IMG/VR virus record: IMGVR_UViG_3300032282_004241
Location: 1 to 51,194 of that record
Origin: a virus
DNA: 51,194 nt
Reading direction: 5' to 3' (one strand)
In this document: positions 1-9,243 of the stretch, piece after piece
How the letters are laid out: every line of letters begins with the position of its first letter
Numbering within the stretch: position 1 is the first letter of the stretch
Position numbers and translations under genes: made by a program
The notes under the pieces: model-generated
The model's database searches: none
The model's input: only the letters and a program-made list of their open reading frames with translations
Told to the model about the DNA's origin: nothing

Positions 1-2
1 AC

Positions 3-71
3 TTCGTGGTGTGCCGTGAGTGCGGCTATCAGGGCTCCGTACACAGTGGTGTGCGGAGCCTTTTGTTTTGA
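3..71 (+). CDS. C-terminal end of a possible zinc-ribbon protein (partial)
   Basis: An open frame enters from the left edge and ends at TGA 69-71. It reads a CxxCG zinc-knuckle-like stretch (VVCRECGYQG). The terminator-like hairpin at 33-60 lies inside this frame, so the coding signal and the hairpin overlap. Only 22 codons are visible and one Cys pair is a weak basis. It may be the tail of a small zinc-ribbon gene or chance. Confidence 0.25.
   Translation, partial: FVVCRECGYQGSVHSGVRSLLF
33..70 (+). terminator. Rho-independent terminator
   Basis: GGCTCCG (33-39) pairs with CGGAGCC (54-60), and the stem continues inward through ACAC/GTGT. A T-rich tail (TTTTGTTTT) follows at 61-69. It would separate whatever lies left of the window from the first full gene. 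Confidence 0.55.
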
Positions 72-92
72 TTTTTTGGCTATCCCGTCTTC

Positions 93-1376
93 GTGGCTAT
101 GAAGCCAAATCCATGTCGCGTGGCATCCCTTTATCGTCAGGCACTTGTCGTCCCATTTCGACGGGATCGTGAATATTCTGAGTACCGCGTCTTCCTTAAA
201 CGTTTGCAAGCAAATCTTGCCATCGTAGAGGACGCCGAGTTAGACCTGCAATACTTCTACGACGAAGTCTTCCGCAACGTGCCAGATGCCTCGCCCTATT
301 GGCATAGCCGGTCTTTCATACAGGACTTTGAGTCTGAGTTGGGTGCTCGAAAAGACGTGCCAATCAACGACCGACCTGATTCCTACTACCAAGAGCAATA
401 TTATGTTCGAGAAGGGATCCGACATCTTCTTGAACGGACATTGCCAAGTCTGCGCAGGTGGTCTGAGTGGGTTCAGGCGGCTAAGGATGAGCTTTCCCAC
501 GCCGACTTTACGGGGATAGATCCTGCCACGGTTGCACGGGTTCAAAAAGCCGTGGCAGCGGCGAAGGCCATCCCGGAGGCCCTTGTCATGCTACTCAAGC
601 GGATCAAGCGTACTCGGGAAAATGAGTCTGAACGTATCCCGGCTAGTGCCGAAGTTACTGAACGCGAGACGCTTTATCATGCCAGCGTCAATGCGAAGGG
701 GCTGAAGGCGCATGGCTTTTCAAGTGCAATGCCCGAAGAGGGCAGTAGCGCAGGACTGGGTGGCAGCCAGTCCACAGCAGGTAGTGGTAAGGGCATATCA
801 TTCACAGAGGATGAGTACGTCGCCAAAGAGATCGCCCGGGTTCTCAAAGAGGTGACCATGGTTGCCCATGGTGCAATCAAGCACACACAAATCCTCGACT
901 GGATTCGACGCGACGGTCAGCCTCACCGAACCATGGAATACTTCCGGGACAACTTCATGCGTTGGTCGGGGCTTATGAGCAAGCCACAGATTGACCCCAA
1001 GAGTCCCTTCCAGTTCGGCCGTCTTGTCATGGATGAAGCCTACTTGGAAGAGGTGAAGGCGGGTCGTGCGGAGTATGACCCGCGACACACATATGTGACA
1101 CAGCCTATCCCGCCGAGTGAGTTATACGGCAGTCCTGAGAGCGTGATGGGCTTGTATCTGAGTTACCTGAATTTCTCAGGTCGCTACGACCCCAAATTTT
1201 TTGGAGTTGGTGGTCCTGCGGGCCTGGTTCGTATGTTCCAAGGCTTAGACGTGAGCAATATTGGCTATGTCAAGGCCACAGTGGACATGACCCATCCGGA
1301 CATCATTTATCTGCGTGGTGAGCGGGAATTCAGGGTGCCTCCGGAAGCCGTCGTCTCGGTAGATGCCTTTATTTAG
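93..1376 (+). CDS. Putative ADP-ribosyltransferase-like phage protein
   Basis: This 427-residue protein starts at GTG 93; ATG 99 is an equally good in-frame start and neither has a clear ribosome site. The N-terminal half is helical and charged with no recognised domain. The C-terminal half has the layout of an ADP-ribosyltransferase fold: LYHAS near residue 196, a glycine-rich loop then ISFTEDE near 236, and GEREFRV near 410. These fit the H/R, S-T-S and E positions of that fold. Phages such as T4 carry such enzymes in the virion to modify host proteins. The fold is inferred from motif order, and the real role is unknown. Confidence 0.45.
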   Translation: MAMKPNPCRVASLYRQALVVPFRRDREYSEYRVFLKRLQANLAIVEDAELDLQYFYDEVFRNVPDASPYWHSRSFIQDFESELGARKDVPINDRPDSYYQEQYYVREGIRHLLERTLPSLRRWSEWVQAAKDELSHADFTGIDPATVARVQKAVAAAKAIPEALVMLLKRIKRTRENESERIPASAEVTERETLYHASVNAKGLKAHGFSSAMPEEGSSAGLGGSQSTAGSGKGISFTEDEYVAKEIARVLKEVTMVAHGAIKHTQILDWIRRDGQPHRTMEYFRDNFMRWSGLMSKPQIDPKSPFQFGRLVMDEAYLEEVKAGRAEYDPRHTYVTQPIPPSELYGSPESVMGLYLSYLNFSGRYDPKFFGVGGPAGLVRMFQGLDVSNIGYVKATVDMTHPDIIYLRGEREFRVPPEAVVSVDAFI

Positions 1377-1410
1377 TTTGGCTATCTAGTGTGGTTCTTG
1401 GGTTTCACAA

Positions 1411-3126
1411 TTGAGTACGTCCATGCCCACAAATAAAAGTCTGCTTCGTCTAGCATCATCGATGCCGGTGGGTTCTGCGTCCCGTAAGGCCATCCTGCTC
1501 AATTTGAGGGCGGCATCGTCTGACTTCTTTGAGGGCCGCGTCCAGGTCGAAAATGAGAATGGTCGCTTGGTCTGGGTGCTGAAAGAGACGCTGAATGGCC
1601 CCGAGGGTAAGCGGTTCAAGCGTGTCAAAGACAAGGGCGACGACGCCGCCAAGGGCTCGAAGAAGAAATACACGCCGAAGCGCACGTATAAAGAGCACAG
1701 CGACGGGTCTTACACGGACGAAGACTATGGCGTTCGTATTGAGAAGGACATCCCCAAAGAGACATGGGAAGCCTTCTTGGACGACCCCGAGGGCAAAGAC
1801 CTCCTCGAAAACTTCAAGATCAACATCATCGCTGGTCGTGATGGGTTGCTCACGACGGAGCACTTGAAGAATGCCGTAGACCTTCGGCGTAAGCTCAATA
1901 AATATTCCGCAGAGTTGGACAAGAAGGAAAAGGCAAAGGAACGGGGCGAGAAGTACGACCCGAAGATTGACGATATCTGTGATACGGATGCTTTCCCGGC
2001 CAACGAGGGAAAGGGCGTATGCGCTGGAAATATGGGCATCACACGGGATTCGATGCCTCAGTTGGGGCAGCGACCCGTGAAAGACATGCTCAAAGCGGTG
2101 GACGACAAACGCTACGCCGAACTCAAGACGTTGATGAAAGAGAATCCTCGTGAGTTTGACAAACTTGACGGCCGTGACAAGGACGCCCTTTTTGACCGCA
2201 TGAATGCCGAAGCGGCGGTCAGGGCTGGAGCCGACCCCGAGAGTACGACATCGATCTTTGATGACTGGATCGAGCACCTGAAGAAAGACCGTGGTATCAC
2301 AATGACCGATTTGTCCAAGTTGAAGGACAAGGACGGTAAGCCGATGCCTGGAACAATGTCCGTTAAGGACTTGAAGGCCACGCAGTCTGAGATCAACGCG
2401 GAAACTGCGGTCAAGAACTCTGCGAAGTACCTGTCCGGCAAGATGGACTTGAACAACCCCAAGCCGAACGAGATCATCTATGTCTCTTCGGACGGGCACA
2501 TTTTGGACGGGCATCACCGCTGGTCGGGTTTGTTGCTGGCGGACCCGGACACGAAGATCCCGGTCATTCGGATCAACAAGCCGATGAAGGACATTTTGGA
2601 GGATGCCCTAAACTTCAAGGGTGTCTTCCGACAGGACATAAAGTCCCGTCCCATTGCCGACGATGCCCCGATCAACCTACGTCACAACCCGGGTTCTGTC
2701 TGGAAACAGCGTAACGGCAAGTTCTACGGGCAAAAGAGCAAGGATGAGGTTGGTGGGCCATACGACACCGAGGAAGCGGCGAAAGCCTATGCCACGGGTA
2801 AGAGCGAGAGTAAGAAAACCGCTCGCATGTTGACGGCCTCGGATAAGGTGGCGTTGCTTCGCATGGCCTCCCTAATGCCCAAGGGCTCAGATGAGCGAAG
2901 GGCGATTCTGGCGGGCCTTGCCAAGTCCGCTGATCAGTGGGTCAGCAAAGCGATCAAACACCCCGGTCGTTTGCATGAATACTTCGGCATCCCCAAGGGG
3001 GAGAACATCCCCGTGGCGAAGATCGACGCTGAGATCAAGAAGCTGGACAGCAAGAAAGACAAGACGGATGCCGACCTGTCGCTCTTGCGGGCCTTGAATC
3101 TTGCGAAGACGCTGAGAAAGTTTTGA
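1411..3126 (+). CDS. ParB-domain virion-type protein with two copies of a shared peptide motif
   Basis: The protein is 571 residues from TTG 1411; ATG 1423 is an alternative start. A ParB/sulfiredoxin-like core is visible around residues 355-385 (GHILDGHHRWSG), preceded by IIYVSSDG. In its family this motif binds or hydrolyses nucleotides. The peptide LLRLASSMPVGSASRKAIL sits near the N-terminus (residues 11-29), and a close relative, LLRMASLMPKGSDERRAIL, sits at about residues 482-500. The same motif recurs in the products at 3128 and 12878. The middle is lysine- and acid-rich. The gene is followed after 1 nt by the peptidase-like gene, so the two are probably co-translated. Function is unknown; a head-internal protein is likely from context. 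Confidence 0.6.
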   Translation: MSTSMPTNKSLLRLASSMPVGSASRKAILLNLRAASSDFFEGRVQVENENGRLVWVLKETLNGPEGKRFKRVKDKGDDAAKGSKKKYTPKRTYKEHSDGSYTDEDYGVRIEKDIPKETWEAFLDDPEGKDLLENFKINIIAGRDGLLTTEHLKNAVDLRRKLNKYSAELDKKEKAKERGEKYDPKIDDICDTDAFPANEGKGVCAGNMGITRDSMPQLGQRPVKDMLKAVDDKRYAELKTLMKENPREFDKLDGRDKDALFDRMNAEAAVRAGADPESTTSIFDDWIEHLKKDRGITMTDLSKLKDKDGKPMPGTMSVKDLKATQSEINAETAVKNSAKYLSGKMDLNNPKPNEIIYVSSDGHILDGHHRWSGLLLADPDTKIPVIRINKPMKDILEDALNFKGVFRQDIKSRPIADDAPINLRHNPGSVWKQRNGKFYGQKSKDEVGGPYDTEEAAKAYATGKSESKKTARMLTASDKVALLRMASLMPKGSDERRAILAGLAKSADQWVSKAIKHPGRLHEYFGIPKGENIPVAKIDAEIKKLDSKKDKTDADLSLLRALNLAKTLRKF

Positions 3127-3127
3127 C

Positions 3128-4075
3128 ATGAACCGTAAAGCCCGATCCGCTGTTCCTGGGTTGCGTCAGGAAACGCAGTTCACATGCTGCGCCACGTCGA
3201 TTGCCGCTTGCTTGCAGGCGCACGGCAAAAATCAGACCGAGGCCGATGTGAATATGGTCCTTGGAGCGTCCCCGATGGCGGGCGCCACCTGGGAGGCGGT
3301 TCTGGCGACGGTGCAGTATTTCGGGCTACGGGGAACGTTGGTCGTGCCTGCGACGGTTTCGATGCTGAAAGCCTGGACGGACGCGGGTACGCCCGTCATC
3401 ATCGCTTGGAACCCCGAGAATCGTCCGTGGTCACATGCGTCAGTCGTGGCTGACGTGACGGATGGGCCGGACGGGCGTTACGTTCATATCATGGACTCAA
3501 ACATCCCGAACCCGGACAAGACGTTCCGTGTATTACATGAGGACGATTTTTGTGCCAAATGGGGTGAGAAGGTCAATGACAGCCTGATTGTTCGCCGTCC
3601 GGCTTGTGCGGTCGAGCGTGAGATCACGGTGGAAGGTCGTCAAGTGCGTGCCTCGACCAGAGGCCGTAATGATCGTTCGGCTTTGATTCATCTTGCAGCG
3701 AAACTACCGCAGGGTGACAGCACTCGTCGTGCGATTGTTGCCGGATTGCTGAGTCGAGACAAGCAATTAGGGGTCCACCCTTTTAAGAAAGAGCTGGCTG
3801 ATATCGCATTTGTGGTCAAAAATCCGGGATCATTGATCTCACTGAATCCACTGTTCCCGGAGAAATCCGGGGACGTGGCGATGACGATTGCACAGCTAGA
3901 TCAAATATACGACAGGTTGAAAAACCTGGACGCATCCGGTGTGAAGGCAGCATTGCTTCGCACTCCGCGATCTATGTGGATGAACGTCCCTGCGAGCGTG
4001 TTCCGGTTTTCGGGTGTCAAGGCACGGCATTTGAACCTCGACATATCGGACCAGGAATTGCTGTCCTTCGCGTGA
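3128..4075 (+). CDS. C39-like cysteine peptidase domain protein
   Basis: The 315-residue product begins at ATG 3128, just after the previous stop. Residues 15-125 look like a C39-type papain-fold peptidase. Cys20/Cys21 lie in QETQFTCCATSIAACL, His103 in WSHASVVADV and Asp123 in HIMDSN, which gives the expected Cys-His-Asp order and spacing. C39 enzymes cleave leader peptides or amide bonds. The C-terminal half carries the shared motif ALIHLAAKLPQGDSTRRAIV (from residue 185), then a region ending in a helical tail. No signal peptide or membrane segment is seen. It may process virion proteins or act after injection; the substrate is not deducible. Confidence 0.6.
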   Translation: MNRKARSAVPGLRQETQFTCCATSIAACLQAHGKNQTEADVNMVLGASPMAGATWEAVLATVQYFGLRGTLVVPATVSMLKAWTDAGTPVIIAWNPENRPWSHASVVADVTDGPDGRYVHIMDSNIPNPDKTFRVLHEDDFCAKWGEKVNDSLIVRRPACAVEREITVEGRQVRASTRGRNDRSALIHLAAKLPQGDSTRRAIVAGLLSRDKQLGVHPFKKELADIAFVVKNPGSLISLNPLFPEKSGDVAMTIAQLDQIYDRLKNLDASGVKAALLRTPRSMWMNVPASVFRFSGVKARHLNLDISDQELLSFA

Positions 4076-4129
4076 GATTGTGAGCGGTTAGTCCGCCTAT
4101 CCGGCTCCTTCTTATGGAGGTGCTCAGAG

Positions 4130-5050
4130 ATGCCGCGTAAACTAATATCCGCCCAACCCCCATTTACAATGCTTGTCGCAAATCTGACTGGCGGCAGCAA
4201 TCCCTCCCTGGGCAAGTCGGGCAATCCTGTGAAAGCCCGCAAGAGTTTCACGTTCCAGCACTTCCCTGAAGTATCTGGACGTGGGCCTGACACGACACCG
4301 GGTTCCCTAAGCACTCCAGGGGCGGGCACCCGATGGGGTCATGTCACCTACACGGTTCCGGCAACGCCTGTCGCTGCGACAGGCACGATCACAATTTCCA
4401 GTAACACGTTTGGCGGTCCTACTACGATGCTTGTGGGACAGTACGGGTTCACGTCGGATTATGATTTTGACGTGGGTTCCGCAGTCCAAGCAGTAGCAAC
4501 GGCAACGGTTGCCGCGTCCCCAAGCGCCGCCACTTTGACGGTTGGTGGGCTGGCCTTGGCGCCTGCCGGTGGTGCCCGCACACCTGGAAACAACGACTAT
4601 GATAACACGCTAGGTACGGTGGCCGCGATCCGGGCTGACATCGTGAACGCGATCAACGACGCGGCCAACGGTTTCGCGGCGATTGCCACGGCTTCTAATG
4701 GTGCGGGCGGCACGGTCAATTTGACGGCCGTGCCCGTGGGTGCAGCGGGCAATGCTGTGACTCTGGTCACGAACGGCGTCAGTATTACGGTAAGCGGCGC
4801 GACATTTACGTCGGGTCTGGATGCTGACGAAAGCACCGCCGTAAATCTTGCGGCTGCGATCAGCAACATGCCAGAGTACACTGCCGTTGCGACGGGCAAC
4901 GTTGTAACCGTCACAGGTATTCCCGGGATGCTTGGCAACGAGGTGCTTTTTGCGGCTACCGGGACTTCGCCAAACAATTTCACGCTAAACCCAAATGACG
5001 GGCGTATGTCTGGTGCCGAGCCGATCATCGGCCCCCCCGTCATTGCCTAA
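4130..5050 (+). CDS. Structural protein with Ig-like/adhesin-type repeat domain
   Basis: The protein is 306 residues, with a good GGAGG ribosome site 10 nt before ATG 4130. It is rich in Thr, Ala, Val and Gly and predicted to be all-beta. Residues ~120-225 form a module of the pattern VxAxxAAIRADIVNAIND... VNLTAVPVGAAGNAVTL. A second shorter module (AVNLAAAISN...VVTVTGIPGMLGNEV) follows. The same module is inserted in the fibre-type protein at 13834. Such repeats are common in tail or capsid appendage proteins. I assign it as a virion structural protein, exact location unknown. Confidence 0.55.
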   Translation: MPRKLISAQPPFTMLVANLTGGSNPSLGKSGNPVKARKSFTFQHFPEVSGRGPDTTPGSLSTPGAGTRWGHVTYTVPATPVAATGTITISSNTFGGPTTMLVGQYGFTSDYDFDVGSAVQAVATATVAASPSAATLTVGGLALAPAGGARTPGNNDYDNTLGTVAAIRADIVNAINDAANGFAAIATASNGAGGTVNLTAVPVGAAGNAVTLVTNGVSITVSGATFTSGLDADESTAVNLAAAISNMPEYTAVATGNVVTVTGIPGMLGNEVLFAATGTSPNNFTLNPNDGRMSGAEPIIGPPVIA

Positions 5051-5068
5051 CCATGGTAAGATGGGTCT

Positions 5069-5860
5069 ATGTCACTCGATGTAGATCAATTCGTTAAGTC
5101 TCTGCCTCCGGACACAACCCGTGTGCGGGTGATAACCGCTAACGGGTTGCTTTCGTACCGAAAGGTCGAAGAACTCCTGCCTACGGACGAACCCGTCATG
5201 GGGCCGACAGGATTTCCTGTCGTTATGAAGGGTCGCGTTGGGGCATTGCCAAAGTTTCTTCGCAATCAGCCTAGTCCAGTACCTATGGCACTGGCTGAGT
5301 TGACTTCCGTGGCAGTTGTCACACCCACGCCTATTCAATCGCTTGGCTCAGCAGCCATCTTGGATGAGCCGAATTCAATCATCCCAGAAGACCCCGAGGT
5401 GGAGAAGGTCGAGCAGGTTCGTCAGACTCGGCGAAAACGGCACGGCCGAAATGCTGTGCTGCGTGAGGTCAAGCGTAACCCCTCGGCAGACTCAGTTTTT
5501 GATGTGCTCATGCATAGCTTGGCTGAAGAAGCTGAGATGCTGGAGTTCGAGCGTGATAAGGTGCTGCAATTGGGGCAGCCCTCTGGACATCTGACAGAGC
5601 AGCGCCTCCGGGTTATGAAGATGATGACTGATGCGTGGCTCAAGCGACGCTCAAAGTCGAACGGTTCGGGTGTGGACTTGGACTCGCCCGCTTTTGCGGC
5701 AGTGTTTGCTTTTCTTCTGGAGACACTCCGGGCATCCATGGAAGATGCCGGAATGCGCCAGGAATTCATTGAGACGGTGTTCGCAAAAGTGTCCAAGCGA
5801 CTTAATGACGATTGGAAGAACGAGGCTATGATTCGCATTCGTGAGAAAGCGACCGCATGA
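5069..5860 (+). CDS. Hypothetical protein upstream of terminase; small-terminase candidate
   Basis: This is a 263-residue protein with an N-terminal beta-rich part (MSLDVDQFVKSLPP), a proline-rich linker, a basic patch (RQTRRKRHGRN) near residue 120 and a long helical C-terminal half. Its stop overlaps the terminase start (ATGA at 5857-5860), which implies translational coupling. Position, a basic segment and helical content suit a small terminase subunit, but I recognise no diagnostic motif. This is inference from context only. Confidence 0.4.
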   Translation: MSLDVDQFVKSLPPDTTRVRVITANGLLSYRKVEELLPTDEPVMGPTGFPVVMKGRVGALPKFLRNQPSPVPMALAELTSVAVVTPTPIQSLGSAAILDEPNSIIPEDPEVEKVEQVRQTRRKRHGRNAVLREVKRNPSADSVFDVLMHSLAEEAEMLEFERDKVLQLGQPSGHLTEQRLRVMKMMTDAWLKRRSKSNGSGVDLDSPAFAAVFAFLLETLRASMEDAGMRQEFIETVFAKVSKRLNDDWKNEAMIRIREKATA

Positions 5861-8637
5861 GTCTTGCTGAGATTGCGGCTTCTGCGGGTCGACGAAGTGC
5901 GGCTTCCGTATCGGTCGCAGTAGACATCATCTCTTTCATCGAGGCCCCTTGGGGCCTGAGCCTTCGGCTCTACCCCGTGCAGCGGGTACTTCTCAAAGCT
6001 CACTATGGCCTTGAGCTAGACGATAACCCGCATGGGTTCGACCTGCACAATCCAATTCCGACCGACCACCCAAACTATTCACCTGATCTGGTAGACGAAG
6101 AAGGATTCTACAAGTTCCGGGTGCCCGTTACGGATTGGCGTCGGCAAAATCCTCAGATGCTCACTGAGGCGGGGTACTTGCGGTACCTGTTTGATGATGG
6201 TCGATGCAATATCCGCGAGGTTATCCCCGGGCAAGAACGTCGAGAGATGATTCTGAGTGTCGGAAGACGCTCCGGGAAAACACTGCTCACCTCTTGCATC
6301 ATTGCGTATGAGACCTATCGGTTGCTGATCAAAGGCAACCCCCAGGCATACTATGGGTCGTCACAATCGAACGTGATCCAGTTGATCTCTGTCGCAACAG
6401 ACAAAGATCAGGCCGGACTGCTCTATCGTGAATCCTCTGGGCACTTCAACAAGTGCCTAGCAGCGGATACGTTGGTGGTGACCGACGAAGGCACAAAACC
6501 GATCCAATCGCTGGTGGGCACGGAACCTACTCTGCTCACGAGGGATGGTTCTTGGGTGAAGGCCCCTGTCCGATCTTTCGGGGCTCAGCAACTTTACGAG
6601 ATCGTGCTTTGCCGTCAGGGTGTTCGTAAGGTTATATTTGCTACGGCAGATCATCGCTGGTTTGCTCGTGATCGCCATAAATCCCATCGCGGTGGGTTCC
6701 GCGAATTCACTACGGTACAGCTAAGACCTGGTGCCCATCGGCTTCAAGCAGTTTTCGGTCAAAGCTACAAAAAAAGAGTCCACCCGGCACCTTTTGGAGT
6801 TGCCCACGGTTTCACCTTTGGGTACGGGCATCGTAGCGGGGATTGTATATTCGCGCACTGCCCTTTCTTTAAGGACCCCCCATCACCCAATCGAGAAGAT
6901 AAGTCCTATCTTCTCGGTTGGGTGATGGGTTACTTTGCCGCAGAGGGTTGCGTCTCTGGCGGCAGCATTAGCATTTCGAGTGCCGTTCGAGCTAACGTCG
7001 AGTTTTTCCGTGACGCCTGCATACTCTTGGGTATTGGGGCATACGATATCAGGTCTGAGACTACGGTTTCGGACATCACGGGCAGGGATCACACACTCTA
7101 TCGAATGGCGCTGGTGCGCCAGACGCTAGACGAATCCTTCTTCTTGACCAGTTCCCATAGACAATCCTTCCAGCGTTCCAGAAACGGGGTTGCAAGACGT
7201 GACGACACCCATTGGGTAGTAGAGTCGGTACAACCCACAGACCGTGTCGAAGAGGTCTATTGTGCCACGGTAGGGGGGCACCGCGATTTTGTTCTTGATG
7301 GGAACATTGCGACGGGTAATTGCGACTTCTTCAAGCCGTATTCCGCAAACGCTACGCAGTCATTCGCCACATTTCAGACGCCTTTCGACATTGAACGCTA
7401 TGGCTCGTACCACGACAACCAGAAGGCGCGATATTCGATCAACGTGACCTTCCGGTCATGTGTGGCCAAGGGTTTGCGCGGTGGTGCAAACATCTTGGTT
7501 GCTTTGGACGAGGTTGCCCACTTCACCGATGAGGGGCAGTCGTCCGCTGATGATGTGTATCAAGCCGTTGAACCGTCGACCCGAACATTCTCGCCCAAAG
7601 ATCCAAAAAATCCTAGCCGCCCCATTGGTGAGAACGAGGGCCGAATCATTTTGATCTCCAGCCCGCTCGGTAAGCAGGGCTTGTTCTATAAGCAGTTCAC
7701 GTTGGGCTTCACGTCCGGCGAGGCCGCAAAGAACATGCTCTGCGTACAGGCACCTACATGGGAGGTCAACCCCACGGTGCCTGCTGGAACATTCGAGGGA
7801 TCTTACCTGAAAGATCCTCGTGTGTTCTATACTGAGTTCGGTGCGGTATTTACTGACCGAACCCGTGGTTGGATTGAAGATGAATCCGACTTGATGGCTT
7901 GTGTCGATCCAAAGCTGACTCCGAAGTCAGCCGCACCGAGTCGGATGCCACATTTCATGGGTGTTGACATCGCTCTGGTAGGCGACTATACGGCAGTCGC
8001 CGTTGGGCATTTCGACCCGCAGGGTCGTGTGGTACTGGACTATATTGATCGTATTCGAGCCGGTGAGGGTAAATATACGGCGTTGGACCGTTTGGATTTC
8101 GATAACGTAGCTGACTGGATTGCAGACATTGCACGCCGCTTTTTCATCACAGAGGGCATCTTCGACCAATGGTCCGGTATCCCGATGGAACAGGCGCTCG
8201 CAAAGCGAGGTTTGGGCCAATTGAAATCCCTGCACCACACAAAACCATTGGTGTCTCAGATGTGGCAGAACTTCAAGAACTTGTTGCTCGACCGAAAGAT
8301 CGGGCTCTATAACGATGTCAAGGATGGTCGCGCAGCCTACTTGACTGAAATCTTGGAGCTTCAGGCGGACTACGAATCCAAGTATATTGTTACTGTAGAG
8401 GCCCCCAAGGTTGATGGGAAGCATGACGACTATTCGGACGCCCTCTGCCGAATGCTATGGGTCGCGTCTCAAAGGATGGCGAACAAGGCAGTCGTATTTG
8501 GTAACAGAACGGGTGAGAACATGCAGTCGTCCCGACTGCCCACAGGCAATCTGACGGCTTTGCGACGGGCTAAACAGTCGGGATCGCATGAGTCTAGGAT
8601 GATACCTCGTCTATCTAACCGTCCGCGTTGGAGGTGA
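5857..8637 (+). CDS. terL: Terminase large subunit, interrupted by an intein
   Basis: The precursor is 926 residues; without the intein (C200-N488) the mature protein is about 637. The ATPase has Walker A in SVGRRSGKTLLTS (~residues 130-142), Walker B in ILVALDEVAHF and a coupling motif in IILISSPLGKQG. The nuclease domain shows its acidic residues in HFMGVDIALVGDYTAV, EGIFDQWSG and KHDDYSDAL. Terminase pumps DNA into the prohead through the portal and cuts concatemers. The intein sits just after the Walker A region, and splicing is needed for activity. Start ATG 5857 overlaps the upstream stop. The product is followed by a decoration-type gene and then the portal. Confidence 0.93.
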   Translation: MSLAEIAASAGRRSAASVSVAVDIISFIEAPWGLSLRLYPVQRVLLKAHYGLELDDNPHGFDLHNPIPTDHPNYSPDLVDEEGFYKFRVPVTDWRRQNPQMLTEAGYLRYLFDDGRCNIREVIPGQERREMILSVGRRSGKTLLTSCIIAYETYRLLIKGNPQAYYGSSQSNVIQLISVATDKDQAGLLYRESSGHFNKCLAADTLVVTDEGTKPIQSLVGTEPTLLTRDGSWVKAPVRSFGAQQLYEIVLCRQGVRKVIFATADHRWFARDRHKSHRGGFREFTTVQLRPGAHRLQAVFGQSYKKRVHPAPFGVAHGFTFGYGHRSGDCIFAHCPFFKDPPSPNREDKSYLLGWVMGYFAAEGCVSGGSISISSAVRANVEFFRDACILLGIGAYDIRSETTVSDITGRDHTLYRMALVRQTLDESFFLTSSHRQSFQRSRNGVARRDDTHWVVESVQPTDRVEEVYCATVGGHRDFVLDGNIATGNCDFFKPYSANATQSFATFQTPFDIERYGSYHDNQKARYSINVTFRSCVAKGLRGGANILVALDEVAHFTDEGQSSADDVYQAVEPSTRTFSPKDPKNPSRPIGENEGRIILISSPLGKQGLFYKQFTLGFTSGEAAKNMLCVQAPTWEVNPTVPAGTFEGSYLKDPRVFYTEFGAVFTDRTRGWIEDESDLMACVDPKLTPKSAAPSRMPHFMGVDIALVGDYTAVAVGHFDPQGRVVLDYIDRIRAGEGKYTALDRLDFDNVADWIADIARRFFITEGIFDQWSGIPMEQALAKRGLGQLKSLHHTKPLVSQMWQNFKNLLLDRKIGLYNDVKDGRAAYLTEILELQADYESKYIVTVEAPKVDGKHDDYSDALCRMLWVASQRMANKAVVFGNRTGENMQSSRLPTGNLTALRRAKQSGSHESRMIPRLSNRPRWR
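6454..7320 (+). mobile_element. Intein in the terminase large subunit (289 aa)
   Basis: The intein starts at Cys200 (CLAADTLVVTDEG, block A) and ends at Asn488 before Cys489 (block F VEEVYCATVGGHRDFVLDG, end IATGN/C). ATADHRWFA fits the block B TxxH motif. One LAGLIDADG-type motif is visible (YLLGWVMGYFAAEG, ~351-364) and I cannot find a second, so the endonuclease is probably degenerate. The residue before the terminal Asn is Gly rather than the usual His. At 289 aa it lies between mini-inteins and full inteins. Confidence 0.88.
6879..6929. repeat. 23-bp near-perfect inverted repeat inside the intein
   Basis: The arm at 6879-6901 is the reverse complement of 6907-6929 except for one position, which would be G-U in RNA. 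The spacer is 5 nt (AGTCC). It lies in coding sequence exactly where the LAGLIDADG motif of the intein begins. It would form a very stable hairpin in mRNA and a possible cruciform in DNA. There is no T-tract, so it does not look like a terminator. Confidence 0.9.
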
Positions 8638-8641
8638 GGTA

Positions 8642-9241
8642 ATGGCTATTCGTCCTTTCATGCAAGCATCGTCTCCCGATGACGTTCTTGATGTTGAGCT
8701 TCTGCACACAGGAGATCGCTTGCCCGTTCTTGCTGGACCTACTCTTAGGTCTACGGGATGGCGAGGCGGCCAGTTTGTCATGTACGTCACGGGGCCATGG
8801 GAGTTCACCGTCGAACGGTCAAATGGCACGGTCGCCCCTGGGTTCTTGCTCTTTCAGTCCGAGGACTACGCTCCCACGCCTCCGGTCGGCACAGGCCCCG
8901 GATCACCCGAGAATTTCATATCCCATCAGTTTTTGTCCGGTCAAAGTCCGGCTTCAAGCAACGTGGCTACAATTGTCACGGGCAACACCAGAGCCTTCTT
9001 CAAGATTTATGAAACCATCGCCTTGAATGGGGCCGGTGTACGTGCGGGCGGTGCAATTACGTACAACCTGAATGACGTTCTGGTTGTGTCAGAGAACGGT
9101 CTTCTTTGTAACGACCTCGACGCAAATTTGCTTGCTGCGGGGATTCCCGTGCCTCAACCTGTGGGCATGGTGAGTGCCATACCCACGAAGAATAATGGTT
9201 ACCGGATGGGCGTGGACTTGAACATCGGCCCGACGAGATAG
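8642..9241 (+). CDS. Head-fibre/decoration-type structural protein
   Basis: The product is 199 residues, with GGAGG/GAGGT just before ATG 8642. It is predicted all-beta. The last third reads YNLNDVLVVSENGLLCN followed by PVGMVSAIPTKNNG. This is the pattern seen in the protein at 30388 (YTAGDFLYASNNGYLTN then VIGVLKMP), which precedes the capsid gene. The two look like distant paralogues of a capsid decoration or head-fibre base domain. No catalytic motif is seen. Confidence 0.5.
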   Translation: MAIRPFMQASSPDDVLDVELLHTGDRLPVLAGPTLRSTGWRGGQFVMYVTGPWEFTVERSNGTVAPGFLLFQSEDYAPTPPVGTGPGSPENFISHQFLSGQSPASSNVATIVTGNTRAFFKIYETIALNGAGVRAGGAITYNLNDVLVVSENGLLCNDLDANLLAAGIPVPQPVGMVSAIPTKNNGYRMGVDLNIGPTR

Positions 9242-9243
9242 CT

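Noticed and set aside
1456-2517. Long minus-strand open frame opposite the ParB-domain gene
   Set aside because: It is a shadow of the plus-strand gene, with no ribosome site or recognisable domain, and composition follows the codon bias of the real gene.
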